Assembly (NCBI GenBank): GCA_028820325.1 | Contig: JAPPJO010000031.1 | Span: forward strand, 1 to 64,000 | Direction of reading: 5' to 3' | DNA from: Gammaproteobacteria bacterium | GTDB lineage: Bacteria; Gemmatimonadota; Gemmatimonadetes; Longimicrobiales; Gaopeijiaceae | Length of the DNA stretch: 64,000 bases | Shown: positions 53,321 through 62,863 of the stretch, piece by piece | How positions within the stretch are numbered: the first letter of the stretch is position 1 | Layout of the letters: the number at the start of each line of letters is the position of its first letter | Notes under the pieces: model-generated | Database searches by the model: none | What the model saw: the letters and a program-made list of their open reading frames with translations, nothing else | Told to the model about the DNA's origin: nothing | Translations under genes and position numbers: made by a program

Positions 53321-54712
53321 ATGGACCTGATGCCCCGCCGGGCCCAGCTGGCCAGCATGATGCGGCTCTCGCTGCCCATCGTGACGGTGCAGGTGGGGAT
53401 GATGTTCATGGGCGTGGTGGACACGATGATGGTCGGCCGGCTGTCCGCCATCGATCTCGCCGCCGTAGCCCTCGGCAACGCCTACTTCTACACGATCGCC
53501 GTCTTCGGAATCGGCATGCTGATGGCCCTCGATCCGATCGTCGCCCAGGCGGTCGGGGCGGAGGACGCCGAGGGAATCGCGCGCGGCATGCAGCGCGGGT
53601 TTGTGCTCACCCTGTTCCTCGCCCTGGCGGCGTCTGTGCTCTTTCTTCCTTCCCGGGCCGTTTTCGTGTTGCTGAGACAGCCTGCGGACGTGGTTCCGGT
53701 TGCGGCGGGCTACATTTTCGGGTCCATCCCCGGGATGTTCCCCTTCTACGCGTTCGTGGTCTTGCGCCAGAGCCTCCAAGCCCTGGGGCGCGTCTCACCG
53801 ATCGTGCTGACCATCGTGGCCGCCAACCTCCTCAACGTCTTTCTCAACTGGGTGCTCATCTTCGGGAATCTGGGCTTTCCGCAGATGGGCGCCGTGGGCT
53901 CGGCCTGGGGCTCGAGCGTGGCCCGCTGGTTCATGGCCGCGCTGCTGCTCGCCCTCTCGTGGTCCGCAGTGAGGCCGTTCCTGTCCAGGGTGCGGCGCGA
54001 GGCCTTCGATGTGCTTGCACTCGGGCGCATGGCGTGGCTGGGAACTCCCCTCGCCTTCCAGCAGCAGCTCGAGTTCGGGGCCTTCGCCATCATCGGGGTG
54101 ATGATGGGCTGGTTCGGCACCATCGCCATGGCGGGACACCAGGTGGCGATCAACCTTGCGGCGCTCGCCTTCATGGTCGCCTTGGGGATCGCGGGCGCCT
54201 CGGCGGTGCTGGTGGGCCGGGCGGTCGGCCGGCAGGACATGGTGGAGGCGCGCCGGGCCGCCGGGGCGGGGACGCTTCTGGGCGGGTCGTTCATGGTCGC
54301 GACGGCGAGCGTGTTTCTGTGGGCGCCCGGATTCCTGGCAGGCATCTACACATCGGATGGCGAGGTCCTCGCGGTCGCGGTGGTTCTGCTGCCTATCGCC
54401 GGAATCTTCCTGGTTGCAGACGGCCTGCAGGCGGTGGCGGCGGGGGTGCTGCGTGGCGCGGGCGACACCCGCTCCCCTTTCCTTTTCAATGCGCTGGGCT
54501 TCTGGGGGCTCGGGATTCCGGTCAGCGTGGTACTGGCTTTTCCTCTCGGAATGGGGGGGGAGGGCCTGTGGTGGGGCCTGGCAGTCGGGCTGGGGGCGGT
54601 CGCGGTTCTCCTCTTCGCGCGCGTCCGCCGCCTGCTCGCGCACGACATCAGCCGCGTGGTCATCGACGATCCGGCCGCCTCCCGCGCGGCCGGGCGGAGA
54701 CGGGTGGCGTGA
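53321..54712 (+). CDS. MATE family multidrug/toxin exporter (NorM type)
   Basis: The protein has 463 residues and about twelve membrane segments. N-terminal LSLPIVTVQVGMMFMGVVDT, GRLSAIDLAAVALGNAYFY and the mid-region GHQVAINLAALAFMVALGI followed by GASAVLVGRAVG are typical. It exchanges Na+ or H+ for cationic or other drugs or metabolites across the inner membrane. The Lon-N gene starts at the overlapping GTG (54709). Confidence 0.9.
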   Translation: MDLMPRRAQLASMMRLSLPIVTVQVGMMFMGVVDTMMVGRLSAIDLAAVALGNAYFYTIAVFGIGMLMALDPIVAQAVGAEDAEGIARGMQRGFVLTLFLALAASVLFLPSRAVFVLLRQPADVVPVAAGYIFGSIPGMFPFYAFVVLRQSLQALGRVSPIVLTIVAANLLNVFLNWVLIFGNLGFPQMGAVGSAWGSSVARWFMAALLLALSWSAVRPFLSRVRREAFDVLALGRMAWLGTPLAFQQQLEFGAFAIIGVMMGWFGTIAMAGHQVAINLAALAFMVALGIAGASAVLVGRAVGRQDMVEARRAAGAGTLLGGSFMVATASVFLWAPGFLAGIYTSDGEVLAVAVVLLPIAGIFLVADGLQAVAAGVLRGAGDTRSPFLFNALGFWGLGIPVSVVLAFPLGMGGEGLWWGLAVGLGAVAVLLFARVRRLLAHDISRVVIDDPAASRAAGRRRVA

Positions 54713-55311
54713 GGCGCCTGCCCCTCTTCCCGCTCGACGTCGTCCTCTTCCCCGGAGAGCTGCTCCCCCTCCACATCTTCGAGCCCCGCTACCGCCGCAT
54801 GGTGGCGCGCTGCCTCGAGACCGACCATCGCTTCGGGCTCATCTATCACGACTCCGACCGCCTCGGCCCCTTTCTCATGGAGGAGGGGCGCGTGGGCGCG
54901 CTGGCGGCAATAGAACGGCATCACGGGCTCGAGGACGGCCGCTCCGTCATCCTGGTGAAGGGCATGGGCCGGTTCGCGATTCACGATGGGCTCGAGTCCG
55001 GCGAGCCGTACTACGAGGCCGTCGTCGCGGAGTACGACGACGAGCCCGGCCCGCGAAAGCTGACGGCGCGGCGACAGGCATCCATCGATCTCTTCCGCGC
55101 CGCCGTCTCCGCCCGGCAGCGCCGGTCCTCCGCGTCTCCGGATTTCGATGCGAACAACGAAGTGTCGTTTCGGTTGGCCGTGTTCGTGCAGGTGGACCCC
55201 GAGTGGCGGCAGGATCTCCTGGAGATGCGCAAAGAGGAAGCCCGCCTGGGGCGACTCGACGAGATCTTCGAGCAGGTGATCGCGCGCAGCGCGCCGGAGG
55301 CGGAGGAATGA
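54709..55311 (+). CDS. Lon N-terminal-like (substrate-binding domain) protein
   Basis: The product has 200 residues from GTG 54709, overlapping the MATE stop by four bases. It opens RRLPLFPLDVVLFPGELLPL, then HIFEPRYRRMVARCLE, the beta-rich Lon N-lobe, followed by a helical part. No ATPase or protease domain is present. Such stand-alone proteins are widespread but not well characterised; a role in protein quality control is suggested by the domain only. Confidence 0.87.
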   Translation: MRRLPLFPLDVVLFPGELLPLHIFEPRYRRMVARCLETDHRFGLIYHDSDRLGPFLMEEGRVGALAAIERHHGLEDGRSVILVKGMGRFAIHDGLESGEPYYEAVVAEYDDEPGPRKLTARRQASIDLFRAAVSARQRRSSASPDFDANNEVSFRLAVFVQVDPEWRQDLLEMRKEEARLGRLDEIFEQVIARSAPEAEE

Positions 55312-55331
55312 TGATGAGCGGCACTGGCGAG

Positions 55332-55363
55332 GTATTGCGATTTGCAGCATGTCGTATTACGAT
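55332..55363 (+). promoter_or_regulatory. Direct-repeat operator candidate of the RHH/PIN module
   Basis: GTATTGCGAT (55332-55341) and GTATTACGAT (55354-55363) differ by one base and are 22 bases, about two helical turns, apart. They lie directly before the ATG at 55370 and suit a ribbon-helix-helix dimer. Confidence 0.45.
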
Positions 55364-55369
55364 CTCGGC

Positions 55370-55636
55370 ATGAGCGCCCTCTCCGTCAAGCTGCCCCACG
55401 ACCTGTACGCGTCGCTCTCCAGTGAGGCGCGACGTCGCAACCTGACCCGCTCTGCGCTGGTGCGCGAAATCCTCGCCGACGCTCTGGCTCGGGATGCGGA
55501 GGGACAGCCGCCCAGCTGTGCCGAGCTCGCCGGCGATCTCGTCGGGGCGTTCCGAAGCGGCCGTAACGACCTGGCGACCAACAAGGAGTTGCTGCGGGAG
55601 GCGACGCTCGCGGATGCGGCCGGCCGTAATCGTTGA
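55370..55636 (+). CDS. Ribbon-helix-helix (CopG-type) antitoxin
   Basis: The product has 88 residues from ATG 55370; ATG 55349 is possible, but the repeated operator-like sequence would then lie in the coding region. The fold shows SALSVKLPHDLYASLSSEAR and LTRSALVREILADALARDA. The C-terminal tail (AELAGDLVGAFRSGRNDLAT) should bind the PIN toxin encoded from 55614, which overlaps by 23 bases. Confidence 0.82.
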   Translation: MSALSVKLPHDLYASLSSEARRRNLTRSALVREILADALARDAEGQPPSCAELAGDLVGAFRSGRNDLATNKELLREATLADAAGRNR

Positions 55637-56039
55637 CACCGGGCCCATCGTGGCTCTGCTCGACGCCGACGAAACACATCACCGGTGGGCGCGCGAGCAG
55701 TTCGAGTCGCTCGCGCCTCCGTTGCTCACGTCCGAGTCGGTGTTGTCCGAGGCGTGCTTCCTGCTCCGGCGCATTGGCGTTGATGCAGGCCTGCCCATTG
55801 CGCTTCTCCGTCGCGGCGTATTGAGGGTGGTCGACGTTCTCGGAACGGCGGACGATGCCGACGCCGTGACCGCGCTGATGCGTCGGTACGCCAACGTGCC
55901 GATGTCTCTTGCCGACGCGTGCCTCGTGCGCATCCTCGAGCGGACCGAAAACGGTTCCATCATGACGCTGGATTCCGACTTCCACGTCTACCGCCAAGCT
56001 CGGCGAAGGACCATTCGGGTGCTGTTTCCAGAGACCTGA
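55614..56039 (+). CDS. PIN-domain ribonuclease toxin
   Basis: The protein has 141 residues. VIVDTGPIVALLDADETHH, ESVLSEACFLLRRI, MSLADACLVRILE and MTLDSDFHVYR contain the acidic active-site residues. It belongs to the VapC-like group. The partner RHH antitoxin overlaps its start. Its stop shares a base with the next gene. Confidence 0.87.
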   Translation: MRPAVIVDTGPIVALLDADETHHRWAREQFESLAPPLLTSESVLSEACFLLRRIGVDAGLPIALLRRGVLRVVDVLGTADDADAVTALMRRYANVPMSLADACLVRILERTENGSIMTLDSDFHVYRQARRRTIRVLFPET

Positions 56040-56734
56040 TGACCGACACCTCCATCCTGCCGCACCACATCCGGGTCACGCGCACGGCCCGCTACTACAC
56101 GCTAGGAGGCCGGGGCGACCGGGTCGACGAGGTGTGGTTCGCGTTTCACGGCTACCGGCAGGCGGCCCGCCGCTTCGCGCGGCGCTTCGAGGTGCTGGAT
56201 GCTCCGGAGCGCATCGTCGTGGTCCCCGAGGCGCTCTCGCGCTTCTACGTGGATCCGAGTCCGGGGAGGCACGGGCCGGAGCACCGCGTGGGGGCGAGCT
56301 GGATGACGCGCGAGGACCGGGACAACGAGATCGCGGACTACGTGGCGTACCTGGATGCGCTCGCGGGCGAGGTGGGCGCCACGGCCGCCTCGGCGGCCCG
56401 CCGCAGGGTCGTGCTCGGCTTCTCGCAGGGGGCGCACACTGCGTCCCGATGGGTGGTGCTGGGGCACAGGAACGTGCACGAGCTGGTGCTCTGGGGCGCC
56501 GGCCTCGCCACCGACCTGACCCGGGATGCCCTGGCGGCCGGGCTGGAGGCCGTGCAGGTCACGTTCGTGCGGGGCGCGCGCGACCAGTTCCGTGACAGAC
56601 GGGAGGAGGAGGCTCAGGAAGCGATATTGAAGGAGCTGGGTGTGTCCTTCCGCGTGCTGGTTCATCCGGGCGAGCACGAGATCGCGCCCGAGCCGCTTCT
56701 GGCTGTCGCCGAAGCTGAAGTGCTCGAAGGCTGA
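56039..56734 (+). CDS. Alpha/beta hydrolase, phospholipase/carboxylesterase-like
   Basis: The product has 231 residues from ATG 56039 (TGATG overlap with the PIN gene). It has the oxyanion-side segment VWFAFHGYRQAARRF, the nucleophile elbow VVLGFSQGAHTASRWV and the His near VLVHPGEHEIAPE. No signal peptide. It should hydrolyse a carboxylic ester. The coupling to a toxin gene may be accidental. Confidence 0.8.
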   Translation: MTDTSILPHHIRVTRTARYYTLGGRGDRVDEVWFAFHGYRQAARRFARRFEVLDAPERIVVVPEALSRFYVDPSPGRHGPEHRVGASWMTREDRDNEIADYVAYLDALAGEVGATAASAARRRVVLGFSQGAHTASRWVVLGHRNVHELVLWGAGLATDLTRDALAAGLEAVQVTFVRGARDQFRDRREEEAQEAILKELGVSFRVLVHPGEHEIAPEPLLAVAEAEVLEG

Positions 56735-56860
56735 TTCCGGCTCCTCACGGGAGACGCCGCTGGTCCTGCAGCTCCGGTCCCCACCGGGTGCCTCGCATCC
56801 CTCCGCGCATTACGTTCAGCCCGGCAGCCGGAAGTCAGCGCACCGGATACGGAGGCCTCC

Positions 56861-58903
56861 ATGCGCACGAGTCGAACGAAGAGCACGGGAACAGACCTGC
56901 ACCGCAACGGGATGGCGCTCGCAGCCTGCTTCGTCACGACGGCCTCTTTCCTGGCTTCTTCTTGCACGGACGCCGATCTCGGAGGGAATGACGGTTCCGG
57001 AGAGAATCCCGACCGCGATCCTCCACCCAGCGCCGAGTGGACCTACTACGGCGGCCAGAACTCCTTCAACCGCTACTCGCCGCTCACTCAGATCAGCGCG
57101 GAGAACGTCGCGTCGCTCGAAGTCGCATGGCAACGCCCCGGCGTCGATGCGAGCCTGCAGGAAGAGTTCCCCGAGCTCGCGTTCAACAACTACCTGCGCG
57201 GGACCCCGATTCTGGTCGACGGGACGCTGTACGCGCCCAATGCGGTGGGTCTCGTGGAGGCCTTCGACCCCGGGACGGGGAAGACCCGCTGGGTCCAGCA
57301 AGCCGCCTCGTTGGAGGAGGCGCGCGGACGCAGCTTCCGTGGCGTCGCCTATTGGAGCGGAGACGGTGCCGAGGACCTCGCCTCCGACAACGGCAACGCC
57401 GGCGGGCGCATCATCTCCGTGCGCGGATCCTGGCTGCACGCGCTCGACGCCGGGACCGGGAAGCCCGTGGCGTCGTTCGGCGACGGCGGCAGCGTGAACC
57501 TCGTGCCCGAGGGCCGCGACCGGTTCAGCTGGAGTTCGGGACCCATCGTCGTCGGCGACATCATCGTCATCGCGGGCACCGTCGACGGCGCCGGGGACTC
57601 GGGCACGGAGTGGCGCGACAGCGAGCCCGAGGACATCCGCGGATACGATGCCCGCACGGGCGAGCTTGCGTGGACCTTCCACGTCATCCCCCAGGAGGGA
57701 GAATTCGGCGCGGACACCTGGGGCGACGGCTCGCGCGAGCTGTCCGGAGACGTGGGCTCGTGGTGCTGCCTGAGCGCCGACGACGAACTGGGCATCGTCT
57801 ACGTTCCTCTCGGCGCCCCGACCTCCGCCTACTACGGGGGGCACCGGCCCGGCGACAATCTCTTCTCGAACAGCCTCGTGGCGCTCGACGCCGCGACGGG
57901 CGAGCGCCTCTGGCACTTCCAGATGGTGCACCACGACATCTGGGAGTACGATACCCTCGGCCCGCCCGTCCTGGGACGGATCAACGTGGACGGGCGAGCG
58001 ATCGATGCGGTGATGCAGGCGAGCAAGACCGGCTTCCTCTTCACCTTCGACCGCCGCACGGGTGAACCGGTGTGGTCCATCGAAGAGAGGGAAGTGCCAC
58101 AGTCGAAGGTCCCCGGCGAGGCGACCTCCCCGACCCAGCCCTTCCCGAGCAAGCCGCCGCCGTTCGACCGGCAGGGCGTCTCCGGGAAGGACCTGATCGA
58201 CTTCACCCCCGAGATCCACAGGCGGGCTCTCGCGCTGGCGGATTCACTGGTGCTGGGCCCGCTCTTCACACCGCCGATGGAAGAAGGCTCGATCGAAGGG
58301 AAGATCGGCACCTACGTCGTCCCGGGAGCGTGGGGCGCGGGCAACTGGCACACCGGCGCGTTCGATCCGGAGACGGGCACCTACTACGCCGTCTCCCTCA
58401 CGCTGCCTAACGTCTGGCGCCTGTCCAGGACGGATGAACCGGGCGAGATGGAGTTCGGCACGCAGGGAGGGTGGCCGAGCGCCGAGATCGACGGCCTGCC
58501 CATCGTCAAGCCGCCGTGGGGACGGATCACGGCCATCGACATGAACCGGGGCGAGCACCTCTGGATGGCACCCAACGGCGACGCCCCCAACGATCATCCC
58601 CTGCTCGAGGGCCTGGATCTGCCGCCGCTCGGGAACGCGAACCGGCCGGCGCCGCTGCTCACGGCCACGCTGCTCTTCATCGGGGAGGGAAGCGACGCCG
58701 TCATCGGCACCCCCGATACTCACTGGGGAACCGAGTTCCGGGCCTACGACAAGGCGACGGGCAAGGTCGTGTGGGAGATGGACCTCCCGTCGGGCACCAC
58801 CGGCGGCCCCATGACCTACATGCACGAGGGCAGGCAGTACATCGTGGTCGCCGTCGGCGGCAGCGAGAGCCCCGCGGAGTACGTAGCGCTGGCCCTGCCG
58901 TAG
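56861..58903 (+). CDS. PQQ-type quinoprotein dehydrogenase-like lipoprotein
   Basis: The product has 680 residues from ATG 56861 (GGAGG upstream). The signal ends FLASSC, a lipobox at Cys35. The eight-bladed propeller begins EWTYYGGQNSFNRYSPLTQI and has tryptophan-docking repeats such as ALDAGTGKPVASFGDGG and ALDAATGERLWHFQMVHHDI. GSWCCLSADD holds vicinal cysteines at 302-303. It resembles PQQ-dependent glucose or alcohol dehydrogenases that feed electrons into the respiratory chain. PQQ synthesis genes are not in the window, so cofactor use is unproven. Confidence 0.85.
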   Translation: MRTSRTKSTGTDLHRNGMALAACFVTTASFLASSCTDADLGGNDGSGENPDRDPPPSAEWTYYGGQNSFNRYSPLTQISAENVASLEVAWQRPGVDASLQEEFPELAFNNYLRGTPILVDGTLYAPNAVGLVEAFDPGTGKTRWVQQAASLEEARGRSFRGVAYWSGDGAEDLASDNGNAGGRIISVRGSWLHALDAGTGKPVASFGDGGSVNLVPEGRDRFSWSSGPIVVGDIIVIAGTVDGAGDSGTEWRDSEPEDIRGYDARTGELAWTFHVIPQEGEFGADTWGDGSRELSGDVGSWCCLSADDELGIVYVPLGAPTSAYYGGHRPGDNLFSNSLVALDAATGERLWHFQMVHHDIWEYDTLGPPVLGRINVDGRAIDAVMQASKTGFLFTFDRRTGEPVWSIEEREVPQSKVPGEATSPTQPFPSKPPPFDRQGVSGKDLIDFTPEIHRRALALADSLVLGPLFTPPMEEGSIEGKIGTYVVPGAWGAGNWHTGAFDPETGTYYAVSLTLPNVWRLSRTDEPGEMEFGTQGGWPSAEIDGLPIVKPPWGRITAIDMNRGEHLWMAPNGDAPNDHPLLEGLDLPPLGNANRPAPLLTATLLFIGEGSDAVIGTPDTHWGTEFRAYDKATGKVVWEMDLPSGTTGGPMTYMHEGRQYIVVAVGGSESPAEYVALALP

Positions 58904-58914
58904 GCAAGAAGCGC

Positions 58915-59853
58915 TCAGAACTCTCCCACGAACACGATCTCCGGGACGAGTTCGTAACCGGTCTCGCGCGCAACCGTCTCCTGCGACAGGTTGATGAGCG
59001 CACGCACTTCGGCGGACGACGCCCCACCCAGGTTCACGATGATGTTCGCGTGCCGGTGGAAGATCTGGGCGTTGCCGTGGGAGTGACCCTTGAGCCCGCA
59101 CTCGTCGATGAGCCGGCCCGCGCCGATGCCCTCGATCTTCTGGAAGATCGACCCCGCGCACGGATACAGCCACAGGTCGGGATGGCGGTCGTCGCGCCAG
59201 CGCAGGTTCTCGCGGATCACCCGCCGCAACTCGCGCGCGGGAGTGGGTTCGAGGCGGAAGGTGGCGGTGAGGACAACGTCGTCGCGCTCGTGCAGGATGC
59301 TGTAGTCGTAGCCGAACCGGAAGTAGTCCAGATCGACGCACCTGCGCTCTCCCTCCTCGGTGAGAATCTCCGCGGATTCCACCACCTCCTCGAGAAAGAC
59401 CGTCCGATCCCGCTCCGGGGCGAGGAAGTGCAGGTTCTGCCACATGGCCCCGCCGATGGTGCTCGGGATGCCGACGAAGTGGTGGAGTCCCCCGAGTCCG
59501 CGCCGCACCGTAGCGTGAATGAGGTCGGGGAAGCTGTCCACGCCGGCGCCGGCGCGCACGCGCACGTCATCGAGAAAATCGATTCCGCCCACGTCCGAGC
59601 GGATCACCAGGCCGCGGAAGCCGCCGTCCCCGACGAGAATGTTCGCGCCCCGGCCCAGCAGGAAGTGCGGGATGCCGAGTTCCCGTACCGCCATGATGGC
59701 GTCCGCCAACTCGTCGGCAGTGCGCGCCCGCACGAACAGGTCCGCCGGTCCGCCGATCTTGAACGTCGTCATGGGGCCGAGCGGCACGTCGCGCTCGATC
59801 CGGCCCGGCCCGAGGCGCCGTTCGAGTTCGCGACAGAATTCCGCCGTATCCAC
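58915..59853 (-). CDS. murB: UDP-N-acetylenolpyruvoylglucosamine reductase
   Basis: The product has 312 residues from GTG 59853 (GGAG four bases upstream). FAD-binding region has PMTTFKIGGPADLFVRAR, LLGRGANILVGDGGFRG and VGIPSTIGGAMWQN. The catalytic-side motif is CAGSIFQKIEGIGAGRLIDE, with AQIFHRHANIIVN near the end. It reduces UDP-GlcNAc-enolpyruvate to UDP-MurNAc in peptidoglycan synthesis. It stands alone between a convergent quinoprotein gene and a divergent DCC gene. Confidence 0.92.
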   Translation of the reverse strand: MDTAEFCRELERRLGPGRIERDVPLGPMTTFKIGGPADLFVRARTADELADAIMAVRELGIPHFLLGRGANILVGDGGFRGLVIRSDVGGIDFLDDVRVRAGAGVDSFPDLIHATVRRGLGGLHHFVGIPSTIGGAMWQNLHFLAPERDRTVFLEEVVESAEILTEEGERRCVDLDYFRFGYDYSILHERDDVVLTATFRLEPTPARELRRVIRENLRWRDDRHPDLWLYPCAGSIFQKIEGIGAGRLIDECGLKGHSHGNAQIFHRHANIIVNLGGASSAEVRALINLSQETVARETGYELVPEIVFVGEF

Positions 59854-59987
59854 GCTTCTCCAGGGGGACGAGAGGGACGCGTTCCGGCGCAAAGATAGCG
59901 AATCGGGCCGGGCGGTTGCCGTTTCTGTCACTGTTTCGCCCGTTACGGGTAGTCTCCGCAGAACTCCTACCCGCAAACCCGAGGCAT

Positions 59988-60392
59988 ATGATCCCGCGCA
60001 CGTCCGCCGGCTACACCGTCATCTACGATGGCGACTGTGCCGTCTGCCTGCGCTTCATCGACTACCTGCGGCGCCGCGATCCGGCGGGAACGATCGAGAT
60101 CGTCGCGTATCAGGAAGACGGCGTACCGGCCCGCTTCCCGTGGATCGACCCGGCCCGCTTCGAGGACGCGTTGCAGCTAGTGGCGCCGGGCTCGGCTCCC
60201 CGCGACACCTGGGAGGGCGCACGGGCCATCGAGGAGCTGCTGCGGGTACTCCCAAGCGGTCCAAGGCTGAGCTGGGTTTTCCGCCTCCCCCTCGCACGCC
60301 CCCTCTTCGCCTGGGGCTACCGCAACTTCGCCCGCAACCGCCGCCGCTTCGGCTGCGGGAAGCACTGTTCGCTGGAGACTGCCCGCGACTGA
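59988..60392 (+). CDS. DCC family (DUF393) thiol-disulfide oxidoreductase-like protein
   Basis: The product has 134 residues from ATG 59988. It opens YTVIYDGDCAVCLRFIDYLR, the DxxCxxC hallmark of the thioredoxin-like DCC family, and ends RRRFGCGKHCSL with two more Cys. It is predicted to be cytoplasmic or membrane-associated. The function of the family is not settled. It diverges from murB; an S9 peptidase gene follows. Confidence 0.85.
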   Translation: MIPRTSAGYTVIYDGDCAVCLRFIDYLRRRDPAGTIEIVAYQEDGVPARFPWIDPARFEDALQLVAPGSAPRDTWEGARAIEELLRVLPSGPRLSWVFRLPLARPLFAWGYRNFARNRRRFGCGKHCSLETARD

Positions 60393-60447
60393 GATCACGA
60401 ACGCCCGCGCTCGCCCGACTACAACCTTGCCGTTCCGGAGTACCGCC

Positions 60448-62424
60448 ATGCGACGACCCGCCGAGAACATGCTGAGAATCGTCCCGCTCCTGCTATGCCT
60501 CGTCCTGACATCTTCGACGCGGCTGGCGCCGTTGCCGGCCCAGGTCGCGACCGGCCCGCTTCCGGTGGAGACCCTCCTGTCCCTCTCGTCCACGGTAGGC
60601 GGCGAGACCCCGCGCTGGGCCCCCGCCGGCGACTGGATCCTCCTGGGTGGCTCGAACTTGCGCCTGATTCGTCCCGAAGGCGGCGCCATCAGCGAACTTC
60701 CGGTCTCAACGGGGGGCAGCGGTCACTTTCTGGCCTCCGCGGAGCCACGCTGGTCGCCGGACGGCCAATGGATCTCCTACGTGTCGGACAGGAGCGGCAC
60801 ACCGGAGATCTGGCTCTGGTCCCCGCGGGACGGCGAAGAGATGCGCATCACGGGCAACGGCGGCCGGCTGATCAAGGGCTATTCCTGGTCGCCGGACGGA
60901 AGTCGGATCGCATTTGCCGGAAACCGCCACGGACAATATGACGTGTGGACGGTGGTAGTCGCCTCCGGCGAGGCGCGGCGACTGACGGATGGCCCCGAAC
61001 TGGAGGTCTACCCGACCTGGAGCCCCGATTCGCGCTTTGTCCTCTTCGTGAGACTCGATGACCAGTGGATGGACCACACCATCGTCGAGGTTCCTGCCGA
61101 CGGAGGTGAGGAAAGGGTGATCGTCGAGGACAAGGACTTCTTCGACTACGGGGAAGGAGGGACGTTCGGCTATCCGCTGATCTCGCCGGATGGATCCACG
61201 GTGGTGTTCCCGTCCTACCGCTCCGGATGGATCAACTACTGGAGCGTCCCCCGCTCGGGAGGCGAAGCCCGGCCGTTCGCTGCGGCCGAAGGTGACCAGA
61301 CTGACGGCGTTTGGTCGCCGGACGGCGGCTCGTTCGCGTACGTCGAGAACCACGGCGGCACCTATCAGCTCCGGACCGTGGCCGTGCATGGCGGTGAGTC
61401 CCGCGTCGTCGCCCGTCCCGTATCCGGAGTCATCGGCTCGCCCCAGTGGTCGCCGGACGGCAACCACATCTCCTACACGCTCGAGACGCCGACCCGCCCC
61501 GGCGATCTGGTCGTGCACGCGCTCGATTCGGGGAAGGAATCCTGGCTGACCGATTCGATGCCGGTCGAGGGGATCGAGAGCCGGCTGGTCATGCCCACGA
61601 AGGTCGAGTTCCAGAGCGGGGACGGGCTCATCATCCCCTCCTATCTCTACCGGCCACCCGAGGGGTCTGGCGATGACGGGGGCCGCCATCCCGCGATCGT
61701 GTGGACCCACGGCGGACCCACGTCCCAGTGGGAGGACAGCTTCGAGCGCTCGATCCAGTACTTTGCGCAGCGCGGATACGTCGTCCTGCTCCCCAACGTG
61801 CGGGGCAGCTCCGGCTACGGACGCGACTTCGAGGAGGCCAACGACGGCTGCTGGGGGAAGTGCGATTTCTCGGATGCGGTGGCGGCCGCCGAGTATCTCC
61901 GAACCCTGCCCTACGTCCACCCGGAGCGCATCGGCACGACGGGCACCAGCTACGGGGGCTTCATGTCGTGCGCGGCGGTGAGCTTCGGCGGCGAGATCTT
62001 CCAGGCCGTGATCGCGGCGTCCGGCTACTGCGACCGCGTCACCTTCTTCGAGGACGGCGAGTTCCGCCACCTGCAGCAGCTGCGCAAGGAGATGGGGCGG
62101 CTCGACGAGCACCGGGACCGCTATCTGGCGAACTCCCCCTACTACCACATCGCCGATGCCCAGGTACCCGTCTTCGTGCTCCACGGCGAGGGACGCTACC
62201 CCGGCTCACCCCAGATGACCGAGTTCTTCCGCGAACTGCAGCGCCTCTACAAGCCAGCCCGCTACAAGGCCTATCCCGGCGAGAACTTCTACGTCCGGGG
62301 CTTCGACAACACGAGGCAGATGCTCGCCGACATGCAGGCTTTCTTCGACTTCTACCTGCTCGGGAACGACACCGAGCTGCCCGGCGTCGGCTACCTGGAG
62401 GAGCTGGAAGGGGTGAGCTACTGA
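60448..62424 (+). CDS. Secreted S9 family prolyl-oligopeptidase-like peptidase
   Basis: The product has 658 residues from ATG 60448 (CGGAG upstream). The signal peptide ends near LAPLPAQVA. The N-terminal propeller has PRWSPDGQWISYVSD and WSPDGSRIAFAGNRHGQYDV. The hydrolase domain has VRGSSGYGRDFEEANDGCWG, the Ser elbow GTTGTSYGGFMSCAAV and LHGEGRYPGSPQM. It is a paralogue of the 21928-23898 product, alike in every domain. It should cleave peptides outside the cytoplasm. Confidence 0.88.
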   Translation: MRRPAENMLRIVPLLLCLVLTSSTRLAPLPAQVATGPLPVETLLSLSSTVGGETPRWAPAGDWILLGGSNLRLIRPEGGAISELPVSTGGSGHFLASAEPRWSPDGQWISYVSDRSGTPEIWLWSPRDGEEMRITGNGGRLIKGYSWSPDGSRIAFAGNRHGQYDVWTVVVASGEARRLTDGPELEVYPTWSPDSRFVLFVRLDDQWMDHTIVEVPADGGEERVIVEDKDFFDYGEGGTFGYPLISPDGSTVVFPSYRSGWINYWSVPRSGGEARPFAAAEGDQTDGVWSPDGGSFAYVENHGGTYQLRTVAVHGGESRVVARPVSGVIGSPQWSPDGNHISYTLETPTRPGDLVVHALDSGKESWLTDSMPVEGIESRLVMPTKVEFQSGDGLIIPSYLYRPPEGSGDDGGRHPAIVWTHGGPTSQWEDSFERSIQYFAQRGYVVLLPNVRGSSGYGRDFEEANDGCWGKCDFSDAVAAAEYLRTLPYVHPERIGTTGTSYGGFMSCAAVSFGGEIFQAVIAASGYCDRVTFFEDGEFRHLQQLRKEMGRLDEHRDRYLANSPYYHIADAQVPVFVLHGEGRYPGSPQMTEFFRELQRLYKPARYKAYPGENFYVRGFDNTRQMLADMQAFFDFYLLGNDTELPGVGYLEELEGVSY

Positions 62425-62863
62425 GGGGGCCGCGCGGCGGCTCGCTTAGGGCCACGTCCCTGATGGCGTCCGGACCCGCCCCGCCGTAGCTTGAACGGAC
62501 GTTTGTACCGGGATTCGGGGAGATGGGTATGCTGTACCGGGCGACCCCCGTCCGCACCGTCGCTCGCGGCGGTGAGGGGGCCCAACGCTGGCATTTCAGG
62601 GGCTTCCTGCGGCCTCACGCCCGGGGCCTGAAGCGGACAAGTACTCGTTCGTCCGCATCCGCCATCCTCCTCGCGGCCCGGATTCGCTTCCCTCCCGTGC
62701 GGCGGAATCCCGTCGCCCCGCCCGCCCGGGCGACGCCCCTTTCCTGACCACCCCGACCAAGGAGGGCACTGACGCACCATCCGTCGATCAGGTCCGGCCC
62801 CACCCGGCCTGCGTCCCCCACCCCAACTGCTTCTGTCCGTTTTCTCACCACCCGGGGGGATCC
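62425..62863. other. Long leader before SusC-type receptor gene
   Basis: This 439-base intergenic region holds no convincing gene. It has TTGAAC at 62491 and TGTACCGGG twice (62504 and 62532 areas), but no well-spaced promoter was found. The receptor ATG has GGGGGGA three bases upstream. Confidence 0.4.

Noticed and set aside
62418..62780. Frames in the leader before the SusC-type gene
   Set aside because: Arginine/glycine/proline-rich on both strands, with no ribosome site and no recognised family.
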